A stretch of 64,000 nt of DNA from Bacteroidales bacterium H5. Lineage in GTDB: Bacteria; Bacteroidota; Bacteroidia; Bacteroidales; Muribaculaceae. This document shows positions 17,239 through 24,968 of the stretch, in pieces; the first letter of the stretch is position 1, and every line of letters starts with the position of its first letter. Location: positions 124,001 through 188,000 of the forward strand of contig DAAQ01000028.1 in assembly GCA_001701225.1 (NCBI GenBank), written 5' to 3'. The notes below the pieces were generated by a model. That model ran no database searches, was not told where the DNA came from, and was given only the letters and a program-made list of their open reading frames with translations. Made by a program: the position numbers and the translations under genes.

Positions 17239-18540
17239 TTATCTGTTGCGGTGGGCGAGGGCGGTGAGGGCGTAGGCGGTTACGACCACAAAGCATCCGA
17301 ATGGGAGCAGATAGGAGACGTTGACTGCGGGCATACCCCAGATGGTGCCCATGTCGATGACCGAGCCCTGGAGCGGGGGCATGAGGGCGCCTCCGACGAT
17401 GGCCATGACCAGGAAGGCCGAGCCGAGTGCTGTGTCCTCGGAGTTGACCTTGCCGAGTGCGATACCGTAGATGCTCGGGAACATGATCGACATGAACGCG
17501 CTTATACCCACGAGACAGTAGAGTCCGGTCATGCCTGTGATGAACACGGCGCCCAGCGAGCAGAGGGCGGCACATATACCGAACACAGCCAGGATACACC
17601 GGGGGTCGATGCTGCGCATGAGCCATGTGCCTATGAAGCGGAACGACAGGAACATCACCATGGCGAATATGTTATAGTTCTGTGCGGTAGCCTTGGTCAG
17701 CCCGAGGTTTCCGGCATACTGGATGATGAATGTCCACACCATGATCTGTGCGGCTATATAGAAGAGCTGGGCCACGACGCCGAAACAATACATCTTGTTG
17801 GCCCACAGGTGGCCGAGGCTCTTGCCAAAGCTCATTGAGCCGTCCTTGCGCTCGGGGTTGGGCATACGCACCGAGGCGATGATTATGAACATCACCAGCA
17901 CGACGATGCCGATGGCCACGTAGGGGTCGCGTATCACGGCGAGGTCGTGCAGGCGTATGTCGGCCTTCTCTGCCTCGGACAGCATCGGGTAGAGCAGCTC
18001 GCCGCCGGGGCCGCGCTTGTCAGAGATGAGGTCGGGGAGCACTATGAGCGAAGCCACCGCCATGCCCGAGAGCGAGCCCATGGGATTGAACGACTGGGCC
18101 AGGTTGAGGCGCCGGGTGGCCGATGCCTTGTCGCCGAGCGAGAGTATGAACGGGTTGGCCGTGGTCTCGAGGAAGGCGAGCCCGAAGGTGAGGATGTAGA
18201 GCGAGATGCAGAAATATGAGAACTGCTGATAGTTGGCGGCGGGTATGAACAGGAAGGCGCCGACAGCATACAGGGCAAGCCCGAGCAGGATGCCGCTCTT
18301 ATAGCTGAACTTGCGGATGAACAGCGCGGCGGGGATGGCCATGGTGGCATAGCCCCCGTAGAATGCGAACTGTATCAGCGAGGCCTTGGCGGCCGATATT
18401 TCCATCAGGGTCTGGAAGGCGGCTACCATAGGATTGGTGATGTCGTTGGCAAATCCCCACAGGGCGAAGAGTGTTGTGACGAGAATGAATGTCAGCCGGT
18501 ATTTACGTCCGACAAGCGGTGTTTTGGCAGATGGGTTCAC
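17239..18540 (-). CDS. fucP: FucP-like sugar:proton symporter (MFS)
   Basis: This 433-residue protein has about 12 membrane helices and FucP-type signatures: 'TLFALWGFANDITNPMVAAF', 'LIQFAFYGGYATMAIPAALF', 'YKSGILLGLALYAVGAFLF' and 'FLETTANPFILSLGD'. FucP imports L-fucose with a proton; Bacteroidetes relatives also carry other sugars. The operon partner is a GH43 enzyme, so the cargo may be a pentose or fucose released from xylan or pectin. That is inference from context. It is the first gene of the operon, with a promoter in the shared divergent region before the CE7 esterase. Confidence 0.88.
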   Translation of the reverse strand: MNPSAKTPLVGRKYRLTFILVTTLFALWGFANDITNPMVAAFQTLMEISAAKASLIQFAFYGGYATMAIPAALFIRKFSYKSGILLGLALYAVGAFLFIPAANYQQFSYFCISLYILTFGLAFLETTANPFILSLGDKASATRRLNLAQSFNPMGSLSGMAVASLIVLPDLISDKRGPGGELLYPMLSEAEKADIRLHDLAVIRDPYVAIGIVVLVMFIIIASVRMPNPERKDGSMSFGKSLGHLWANKMYCFGVVAQLFYIAAQIMVWTFIIQYAGNLGLTKATAQNYNIFAMVMFLSFRFIGTWLMRSIDPRCILAVFGICAALCSLGAVFITGMTGLYCLVGISAFMSIMFPSIYGIALGKVNSEDTALGSAFLVMAIVGGALMPPLQGSVIDMGTIWGMPAVNVSYLLPFGCFVVVTAYALTALAHRNR

Positions 18541-18584
18541 GGTATATTATTGTATAGTATTTTAAATTGCTTAATTATGAGTGA

Positions 18585-18621
18585 CAAAGGTAGGAATTTT
18601 CCGACTAAATAGCTAACTTTG
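18585..18621. promoter_or_regulatory. Divergent promoters for fucP-GH43 (minus) and CE7 esterase (plus)
   Basis: The minus-strand box TACCTTTG (18592-18585) is 45 bp before the fucP ATG. The plus-strand box TAACTTTG (18614-18621) is 27 bp before the esterase ATG. The boxes are only 21 bp apart, so one regulator could control both units. Confidence 0.65.
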
Positions 18622-18648
18622 CATCGAAAAACCTTAAAAGACAATAGC

Positions 18649-19947
18649 ATGAGACATATATTAGCGTTTTTTGCAACAATTTTTGCCGCATTTGTCGCTG
18701 TGGCAGGCAATTATCCCGACCGCTCGGATTTCCTCTGGATTACTGAGCCCGACCATGCCGACTGGCTCTATGAGACCGGCGAGAGGGCCCTGGTGGATGT
18801 CGCCCTCTATCATTATGGAGTCCCAGCGGCAGGACAGACCGTGACATACAGCATAGGGGCCGATATGCTCGATGCCGACACCACGGCTACCGTGACCCTC
18901 GACAGCCGTGGTAAGGCGCGTATCGACATGGGCACCATGGCCAAGCCCGGATTCCGCGACCTGCGTCTCGAGACCACGTTTGGCGACAACCGCACGGCAC
19001 ATCATGTCAAGGTCGGTTTCTCGCCCGAGAAACTTGTGCCCTTCACGCAGAATCCCGACGACTTTGACGCCTTCTGGGCCACGGCGCTCAAGGAGGATGC
19101 CGCGACACCTCTCAACTATACCATGGAGCCGTCGCCAAAGTATTCGACCGACAAGATGACCTGTTATCTCGTGCGTATGGATGTGCCCGGAAAATATGTC
19201 AGCTCGATGTATGGCTATCTGTTCATCCCCAAGGGTGACGGCAAGTTTCCCGCCGTCCTCTGTCCTCCCGGCGCGGGTGTCAAGACCATCAAGGACCCTC
19301 TGGCGCACCGGTATTACGGCGAGGGTGGCATGATACGTCTCGAGACCGAGATACATGGCGCGCATCCCGAGATGAGCGATGTCGAGTTTGCCGACCTGCG
19401 CAAGCAGAAGGGTGACTATTTCAAGATTGGCCTCGAGAATCCCGCAGAGTACTATCTCCGCGACGTATATCTGGGAACACGCCGCTGGCTCGACCTGCTG
19501 TCGCAGCTCCCCGAGTTTGATGGCGAGAATCTGTTTGTGCAGGGCGGAAGCCAGGGTGGCGCGCTCGCCATCGTCACCACCGCCCTCGACCCGCGTGTCA
19601 AGGGTTGCGTGGCCAACCATCCCGCCCTCAGTGACATGAACGGATACCTCGGCGACAAGACCGGCGGCTATCCCCATCATTTCCGCAAATACCCCTCGGA
19701 GGCTACCCCTGCCAAGACCCGCACACTCGAATATTATGATGTGGTCAACTTTGCGCGCCGTCTGCGCTGTCCCGTGCGCATGACATGGGGATTCAACGAC
19801 AATACCTGTCCTCCCACCACCAGCTATGAGGTCTACAATCTCATCACATCGCCCAAAGAGGCCCTCCTGACCCCCGTCAACGAGCATTGGACCTCTGTCA
19901 ACACCGAACGCGGCCACTACGACTGGATAAAATCCCACTGCAAGTGA
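18649..19947 (+). CDS. Secreted CE7 acetyl(xylan) esterase
   Basis: The 432-residue enzyme has a signal peptide (cut near residue 19) and an N-terminal beta domain (about 25-125). A CE7 alpha/beta-hydrolase (about 130-430) follows. The catalytic triad is Ser301 (GGSQGG), Asp384 (GFNDNTCPP) and His423 (ERGHYDW). CE7 enzymes remove acetyl groups from xylo-oligosaccharides and related sugars. The frame is open from a TTG at 18619, but that lies in the promoter box, so ATG at 18649 is chosen. It diverges from fucP-GH43. Its last codons and stop lie inside a 13-bp sequence that is repeated at 22331, see the island note. Confidence 0.92.
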   Translation: MRHILAFFATIFAAFVAVAGNYPDRSDFLWITEPDHADWLYETGERALVDVALYHYGVPAAGQTVTYSIGADMLDADTTATVTLDSRGKARIDMGTMAKPGFRDLRLETTFGDNRTAHHVKVGFSPEKLVPFTQNPDDFDAFWATALKEDAATPLNYTMEPSPKYSTDKMTCYLVRMDVPGKYVSSMYGYLFIPKGDGKFPAVLCPPGAGVKTIKDPLAHRYYGEGGMIRLETEIHGAHPEMSDVEFADLRKQKGDYFKIGLENPAEYYLRDVYLGTRRWLDLLSQLPEFDGENLFVQGGSQGGALAIVTTALDPRVKGCVANHPALSDMNGYLGDKTGGYPHHFRKYPSEATPAKTRTLEYYDVVNFARRLRCPVRMTWGFNDNTCPPTTSYEVYNLITSPKEALLTPVNEHWTSVNTERGHYDWIKSHCK

Positions 19948-19958
19948 CGGAAAATAGC
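19938..19958 (+). repeat. Left copy of a direct repeat flanking the AT-rich island
   Basis: CTGCAAGTGACGG followed by AAAATAGC overlaps the esterase stop codon. The same 13 bases, then TACAATAGC, occur at 22331-22352. The pair brackets 2.4 kb of AT-rich DNA with three genes, as attachment-site or target duplications do. Confidence 0.6.
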
Positions 19959-19965
19959 CATTTTT

Positions 19966-19996
19966 TTGTAAATTATTTCGATATTAAGTATATTTG
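19966..19996 (+). promoter_or_regulatory. Promoter of the SatD-like/DUF3307 operon
   Basis: TTG (19966-19968), a 20-bp spacer and TATATTTG (19989-19996) form a good match. The leader to the ATG at 20070 is about 70 nt. It contains CACTTG and CAAGTG arms (around 20007-20030) that could be a binding site for a dimeric regulator. Confidence 0.7.
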
Positions 19997-20069
19997 CAAG
20001 CGTATGCACTTGTATTATGGTGATGCAAGTGTGTAAGCTTGTATTTATGACAAATAATATTTTGAGAAA

Positions 20070-20717
20070 ATGTATGCTGCTATATCGGCTGACATAGTTT
20101 CATCCACATCATTACCGATAGATTCAATGATAGGTCTTAATGAGAGATTGAGGGAGTGCCTGAATCTGTTGGAGAGACGTTATGAGGATTTCTGGGGGCG
20201 TATTGTCCGTGGAGATTCCATAGAATGTCTGATGGCCCATCCTGAAGATGCGTTGGAGGTGGCAATAATCCTAAAGACGTGGGTCAAATCGTTTGTGCCT
20301 GAAAAGTCTTCTGACACATCGCGCTTCAGTCGATATGGAATCAGAATGGCTATTGGAATCGGTAATATGGATATTGTAGACCGTCATCTTGATATGATGG
20401 ACGGCGAGGCCATATATAGATCGGGTAGAACCCTTGATAAACTTATAGGCCATTCTAAATATTCGTTCGCCATATCAATGGAAGACGAATATAAGCAGCA
20501 GACCTTTCAGGTGTTGTTCGCGTTGATAAATCAATTGCTCAACAATGCCACATCCCGTAGATGTAAGACATTATGTGTGAGAATACTTGAATCTAATGCA
20601 AAAAGAACTGCCGCATCGTTGGGTATATCAGTTTCTGGAGTAAATCAGAATCTTGGTGAAATAGGATGGCCAGCAATAGAAGATGCACTTGTATATTATC
20701 GAAAAAATATAATATAA
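20070..20717 (+). CDS. SatD-like protein: nucleotide-cyclase-like fold plus C-terminal helix-turn-helix
   Basis: This 215-residue protein begins 'MYAAISADIVSST' and continues with 'RIVRGDSIE' and 'IRMAIGIG'. The order resembles class III nucleotide cyclases, where Asp residues at the positions of Asp8 and Asp49 bind the metal. A helix-turn-helix-like segment ('AKRTAASLGISVSGVNQNLG', about 177-196) lies near the C-terminus. The overall pattern agrees with the SatD family, which from memory is often next to DUF3307 genes. The next gene here is DUF3307, 7 nt away. Function is not established. A nucleotide-signal or sensing role controlling the membrane partner is a hypothesis. The base composition is clearly more AT-rich than the neighbours. 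Confidence 0.65.
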   Translation: MYAAISADIVSSTSLPIDSMIGLNERLRECLNLLERRYEDFWGRIVRGDSIECLMAHPEDALEVAIILKTWVKSFVPEKSSDTSRFSRYGIRMAIGIGNMDIVDRHLDMMDGEAIYRSGRTLDKLIGHSKYSFAISMEDEYKQQTFQVLFALINQLLNNATSRRCKTLCVRILESNAKRTAASLGISVSGVNQNLGEIGWPAIEDALVYYRKNII

Positions 20718-20724
20718 TAAAATT

Positions 20725-21516
20725 ATGATCTCAGACTTGATATTCAATTTGTTGGTTGCCCATATTGTAGGAGATTTTTATTTGCAATGGAATTCATTTT
20801 GTCGTAATAAAATAAGATACTCTGTGAGAGGATATGCGATATGGGTGCATGTGATTTTTATAGGAGTGCTGACATGGTTTGCTGTGTGCGATGTGCGTGC
20901 ATGGTGGTTGGTGGCTGCTATTGCGGTAAGTCATTTCTTTATAGATTGGGCTAAGGCTGCCCTCCAGATGAAACTCGGCATATACCGTATCTGTGATGGC
21001 CGGTTAGTGTCGGGAGTAAATGGGCGTGGAGACTTATGGCTTTTTATAGTGGATCAGTGTCTGCATATAACCATATTCGTGTCGTTAGGCTATCTATGGT
21101 TGTCATATAATCCGAATTGGAGCCAATTTGGATGGCTAAAAGATTTGATGTCTGCACACTGGCTTAGGATAAACACATTGTTAGCTATGTCACTTGCGTT
21201 GAAGCCAGCTAATGTCCTTGTGTTGCTTATACTTGGGGCATGTAAAGTGAATACATCTCCTGATAGTGACAGCGAGACTGGAAGTTTCCATGCGGGGGAA
21301 CTTATAGGTTGGTTGGAGCGTGGACTCATATTGTTGTTTGTGATTATGGCACAATATGAGGCAATAGGATTCTTGATTGCTGCAAAATCCATTCTCCGTT
21401 TCAGTGAGGTGGCATCGGGAAGAGAGAAATCTGAATATGTCCTGGCCGGAACGTTGCTCTCTCTTGCTATTTCGTTATGTCTTGGCCTGGCAGCATTGGA
21501 TTTCAGGATATCATGA
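20725..21516 (+). CDS. DUF3307 multi-pass membrane protein
   Basis: This 263-residue protein starts with the DUF3307 signature 'LLVAHIVGDFYLQW' and later has 'VSHFFIDWAKAALQ', 'DQCLHITIFVSLG' and 'GELIGWLERGLILLF'. Six or seven membrane helices are predicted by eye (around 1-18, 35-54, 57-74, 104-126, 150-176, 193-216 and 238-258). No enzyme motif is known. The conserved Asp, His and Glu residues inside helices are typical of the family. It follows the SatD-like gene by 7 nt and must be co-transcribed. In a signalling interpretation it would be the membrane effector or transporter; this is inference. Confidence 0.75.
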   Translation: MISDLIFNLLVAHIVGDFYLQWNSFCRNKIRYSVRGYAIWVHVIFIGVLTWFAVCDVRAWWLVAAIAVSHFFIDWAKAALQMKLGIYRICDGRLVSGVNGRGDLWLFIVDQCLHITIFVSLGYLWLSYNPNWSQFGWLKDLMSAHWLRINTLLAMSLALKPANVLVLLILGACKVNTSPDSDSETGSFHAGELIGWLERGLILLFVIMAQYEAIGFLIAAKSILRFSEVASGREKSEYVLAGTLLSLAISLCLGLAALDFRIS

Positions 21517-21529
21517 CGAGTTTATTGAA

Positions 21530-21574
21530 ATAAATCGGAGTGGTCGTGCGTTGATAATGTATGAGCATTCATCC
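21530..21574 (+). repeat. Copy 1 of a 45-bp repeat placed upstream of a gene start
   Basis: ATAAATCGG, GGTCGTGCGTTGATA, TGTATGA and TCATCC occur here in the same order and spacing as at 22580-22626. Copy 2 contains the glycosyltransferase start codon. Copy 1 ends 9 bp before the next gene and encodes a 9-codon open frame (MSIHPFSYV) similar to that start. Confidence 0.75.
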
Positions 21575-21582
21575 ATTTAGCT

Positions 21583-22278
21583 ATGTATAGGATTCTATTT
21601 TTTATCATATGTTTCTTTCTTGCATTGCCCGCATGGTGCGATGCCAAGAAAGTAGAATCAGGTGACTTGAACGAAGAATCGTCAATCAGAGATATTGACT
21701 ATGTTTACGGACTGGTGAATGATAGTCAGCATGGGCTTGATTGTATCGGGACATTGAATCTAACTGTAGAATCACCACAAGATTTACTTGCGGTTGTTTT
21801 CGAACGCACAGAACCACACATGAGTGATGGTGAGGACCTTAGATTTCTGATTAAGTCAAGTTACCCTATAGCTGACAATATGTCGACTATAGTTATTTCG
21901 GCCCAGAATATTTATTGGGGAACATATTTTAGGGTGTGTATGGTATTTCAGAATGGTAGCCGGGAATATTCTCCGACATATTGTGTGAATACATACATTT
22001 CTCCTGAGGATTTACAGAGGCTTGAGGCCCACTCGAAGGTAGATACGTCCTTTGTGGATTCTGTCAGTTTGACTTTTGACGGAAGGGATTTATATGTCCA
22101 TACGACAGAAGGAGTCTTGCTTTCTGTTGTTGATTTGTCCGGGAAAGTCCTTTTTTCCGGGTATGTGAATAAACCGACATCGGTGTCTCTTGACAGGACA
22201 GATACGACATGTCTCATAATCAGATACTCAATTGGTGGCAAAACAATGACAAAGAAGCTTCTGTTGAAAAGAAACTGA
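21583..22278 (+). CDS. Secreted protein of unknown function with sorting-type tail
   Basis: I do not recognise the 231-residue protein. It has a signal peptide (MYRILFFIICFFLALPAWC, then DA). A beta-rich middle (about 40-150) has a few Cys residues. The last about 70 residues ('LSGKVLFSGYVNKPTSVSL' and ending 'KTMTKKLLLKRN') resemble C-terminal sorting-type beta domains of secreted Bacteroidetes proteins. It is AT-rich like the two genes before it, so it belongs to the same island. A copy of a repeat shared with the next gene lies immediately upstream. The Cys within the signal region could also mark a lipoprotein, but the context is weak. Confidence 0.55.
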   Translation: MYRILFFIICFFLALPAWCDAKKVESGDLNEESSIRDIDYVYGLVNDSQHGLDCIGTLNLTVESPQDLLAVVFERTEPHMSDGEDLRFLIKSSYPIADNMSTIVISAQNIYWGTYFRVCMVFQNGSREYSPTYCVNTYISPEDLQRLEAHSKVDTSFVDSVSLTFDGRDLYVHTTEGVLLSVVDLSGKVLFSGYVNKPTSVSLDRTDTTCLIIRYSIGGKTMTKKLLLKRN

Positions 22279-22612
22279 TTGTCTGTTTCATGGATTTGCT
22301 TAAAAGTTAGAGAGGTTTCACGTTTGAGCGCTGCAAGTGACGGTACAATAGCGTCTATGTGACTTTCAGATAAGGAGGGCGTTCCAGGACTACTATCATA
22401 GGAGGCTTTCCGGGCCTTTTCGGGCACTTGTTCATTCATGCCTTACACTGCGTGCAGTGCGGTTAAAATAAGGTCTATTCCACTCAGCCGCGACGCGGCT
22501 GGCGGTTTCGGACGGAAAACCTCACAGAAAGTGACGGATGATAGCATTTATGACTTCATGAGGGCTGTGGGGGTAGATAATAAATCGGTAGGGTCGTGCG
22601 TTGATATGATGT
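22279..22612. other. Gene-free spacer with repeat pieces
   Basis: It holds the right copy of the island repeat (22331-22352). It also holds CGGGCCTTTTCGGGCACTTG (22411-22430), which is nearly identical to 9991-10010, then GC-rich palindromes (about 22448-22505) and repeat copy 2 (22580-22626). A short open frame at 22438-22632 crosses these repeats and has no family features, so it was not called a gene. Confidence 0.6.
22331..22352 (+). repeat. Right copy of the direct repeat flanking the AT-rich island
   Basis: CTGCAAGTGACGG then TACAATAGC matches 19938-19958 with one mismatch and one indel outside the 13-bp exact core. Same orientation. Confidence 0.6.
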
Positions 22613-22626
22613 ATGAACAATCATCC
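22580..22626 (+). repeat. Copy 2 of the 45-bp repeat, spanning the glycosyltransferase start
   Basis: It matches 21530-21574 closely (ATAAATCGG, GGTCGTGCGTTGATA, TGTATGA, TCATCC). It includes the ATG at 22613 and the first codons of the glycosyltransferase gene. Confidence 0.75.
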
Positions 22627-23680
22627 GCATAGGCCGAGGCTGTCTGTGATAGTGCCTGTCTACAAGACGGAGCGCTATCTGGATTGCTGTATGCGGTCGT
22701 TGCTGGGGCAGACCCTCGGGGATATCGAGGTGATTCTGGTCGACGACGAGTCGCCCGACGGATGTCCCGCGATGTGCGACGCTTATGCGGCACAGGACCC
22801 GAGGATCAAGGTGATACACAAGAAGAACGCCGGACTCGGCCCCGCCCGCAATACGGGTCTGGACCATGCCACGGGCGAGTATGTGGCCTTCCTGGACTCG
22901 GACGACCTTATAGAGCCGCAGACATACGCTGTGGCTGTCGCCGAGATGGAGGCCAACGATGCTGACATGGTGCGCTTCAGGTGCAACCGCTTCCTCGATT
23001 CGGGCGAGAGTGCGCCAATCAGCTATGATGCCGCCCCCGTGGTTTTCGATACTCCCGACGAGATACGCCAGCTTGCGTTGTGCATATTCGATATTCCGTC
23101 CCCCGATATGGACAGGTATGACCTTGGGGGCAGCTCGTGCATGGCAGTCTACCGTCACGACATGATACGCCGTCACGGACTGCGGTTCGAGAGCGAGAGG
23201 GAGTATCTCAGCGAGGACTATCTATTCAATTTCGATTACTATCTCCATGCCTCGAAGGTGGTCTGGCTCCCGAGGACATATTATCACTACCGCATCACGG
23301 CCGGAAGCCTCACCCGCAGGCTCAACCTCGGGGTGATGGACCGCGTGGAGCACTATTGCCGCCATGTCGAGGATATGCTCGCCACACGTGGATTCGGCGA
23401 GGCCGAGATGCAGTATGCCTCGGGGTTCTATGTGCGCGCGCTCAGGGCAAACATGCGTTTCGTGTTCATGTCTAAGGAGCTCTCGATGGCCCAGAAGAAA
23501 AAATGGTTTGCCGAGCGTACCTCCGACCCCTCATTCAGGCGCCGGTTTGACGCCTATCCCTCGCAGGAACTCCCGTTCAAGCAGCGCATGCTGTTCAAGA
23601 CCATGGCAGACGGCAATTTCCTGCTGTCGTATGCACTCATAGTTGGGTTCTCGCGTCTGCGCAAGGATAAACTCAAATGA
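22613..23680 (+). CDS. Family 2 glycosyltransferase
   Basis: This 355-residue protein is a GT-A type transferase. It shows 'LSVIVPVYKTERYLDCC' at residues 10-26, 'VDDESPDG' at 43-50, 'GLGPARNTGLDHATGEYV' at 74-91 and the metal/nucleotide-binding 'LDSDD' (94-98). The rest is helical and probably holds the acceptor site. Such enzymes add sugars from nucleotide-sugars to surface polysaccharide or lipid acceptors at the inner face of the membrane. It is followed 19 nt later by a CgeB-like glycosyltransferase. Base composition returns to the GC-rich level here, while its leader carries the duplicated repeat described nearby. Confidence 0.93.
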   Translation: MNNHPHRPRLSVIVPVYKTERYLDCCMRSLLGQTLGDIEVILVDDESPDGCPAMCDAYAAQDPRIKVIHKKNAGLGPARNTGLDHATGEYVAFLDSDDLIEPQTYAVAVAEMEANDADMVRFRCNRFLDSGESAPISYDAAPVVFDTPDEIRQLALCIFDIPSPDMDRYDLGGSSCMAVYRHDMIRRHGLRFESEREYLSEDYLFNFDYYLHASKVVWLPRTYYHYRITAGSLTRRLNLGVMDRVEHYCRHVEDMLATRGFGEAEMQYASGFYVRALRANMRFVFMSKELSMAQKKKWFAERTSDPSFRRRFDAYPSQELPFKQRMLFKTMADGNFLLSYALIVGFSRLRKDKLK

Positions 23681-23699
23681 CCCCTCCGACGCCAAGGAT

Positions 23700-24815
23700 A
23701 TGAAGATATTCTATTATTTCCTGCAGTATGACACGCCGATGTACCGCTGGCAATACAGCAACCACATCGACGAGCTGCGGCGTGCCGGACACGAGGTGAC
23801 GATATTCAACCCGGCCTCATGCCGCAACATGGACGAGGCCAACGAGGAGGCCTTGCGGGCCCTCGACCGCGCCGGAGGATGTGACCTGTTCATGACCTGC
23901 GATGACCAGGATGTAATATATCCCGACACAGTGCGCCGGGTGTCTGCCAAGGGGATTCCCACCTGTCTGATATGCTGGGACAACCTCGAGCTGCCATACA
24001 AGCAGAAGGCGATTGCCCCCCTCTTTGATGCCGTGTGGCTGACCTCAGACGAGACTCGCTATCTGTTCGAGCGGTGGGGGTGCCGCGGCATACTCTTCAT
24101 GCCATACGCATCCAATCCACATACCTATCTCCCCGCTGTCACACAGCCGATCCATAGCGTCGGCTTCATTGGCTCGCCATATGGGAGCCGTACCAACAAG
24201 CTCAACGACCTCACGGCAGGTGGGATAGCGTGCGATGTATATTCTGACGCTCTGGTCAAGGCCGGATACAACAGTTCGGTCAAGGGTGGACGCAAAAAAT
24301 TCGACCCGGCCGACATCACAGTCAAGGCATCGCGCTACCTCCGTTTCCCGATAGGACGGAGGGTGCTCTGGGCCGCTATTGTCAACAAGCTGCATCACGG
24401 AGCGACGCTCGATACATCAGCTCCGCTCCTCTCGGGACATCCATCTGTCGGCTTTGACCGCATGTGCGCCCTCTATTCGGCCCATTCGCTGTCGCTCAAC
24501 ATATCCGAGCTGCGCGACACGTATGTGCTTCGGCATCCGATACCCAAGCTGCATCTGCGCACATTCGAGATTCCGATGTGCGGAGGCTTGCAGTTCACGT
24601 CATACAACCCCGAGATTGCGGAATATTTTGACGAGGGACGTGAGATTGTGCTATACCGCTCGCCCGAGGAGATGCTCGACAAGGCCCGCTATTATCTCGA
24701 CCCGCGCCACGACGCCGAGGTCGCCCGCATGAAAGCCGCCGCCCGGCGGCGGGCCGAAGCAGACCACACATGGCTCTCGCGCTTCAACCGCATCTTCCAG
24801 ACCCTCGGTCTCTGA
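23700..24815 (+). CDS. CgeB-like glycosyltransferase (group 1 type)
   Basis: This 371-residue protein has an N-terminal domain like DUF3880 ('MKIFYYFLQYDTPMYRWQ', 'CDLFMTCDDQDVIYPDTV'). Its C-terminal Glyco_trans_1_2 domain ends with the hallmark 'RTFEIPMCGGLQFTSYNPEI' followed by 'EIVLYRSPEEMLDKARYYL'. This matches CgeB-type GT-B transferases, used for glycan or glycoprotein decoration. The frame is open 19 codons further upstream, overlapping the GT2 gene. ATG at 23700 was chosen because homology begins at MKIFYY and the gap of 19 nt fits an operon. The acceptor is unknown. Confidence 0.85.
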   Translation: MKIFYYFLQYDTPMYRWQYSNHIDELRRAGHEVTIFNPASCRNMDEANEEALRALDRAGGCDLFMTCDDQDVIYPDTVRRVSAKGIPTCLICWDNLELPYKQKAIAPLFDAVWLTSDETRYLFERWGCRGILFMPYASNPHTYLPAVTQPIHSVGFIGSPYGSRTNKLNDLTAGGIACDVYSDALVKAGYNSSVKGGRKKFDPADITVKASRYLRFPIGRRVLWAAIVNKLHHGATLDTSAPLLSGHPSVGFDRMCALYSAHSLSLNISELRDTYVLRHPIPKLHLRTFEIPMCGGLQFTSYNPEIAEYFDEGREIVLYRSPEEMLDKARYYLDPRHDAEVARMKAAARRRAEADHTWLSRFNRIFQTLGL

Positions 24816-24968
24816 TGTGGCCGGGAGCGCCGTCCCCGAAATCATTTGCATACATACTCTTACGGTTTGTTCAATATAATAAGAATTGTATTGTATGAAG
24901 GCCTATATTCAAGTGGGTTATTAATATCTTGTTTTGCGGTATTGTCTTATGATATCGGTATCATTTCG

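Noticed and set aside
18661..19938. 425-codon open frame antisense to the CE7 esterase
   Set aside because: The esterase frame has a full catalytic triad; the antisense frame shows no homology or signal and lies entirely inside it.
22438..22632. 64-codon open frame before the GT2 gene
   Set aside because: It crosses intergenic repeat elements, overlaps the GT2 start and has no recognisable domain.
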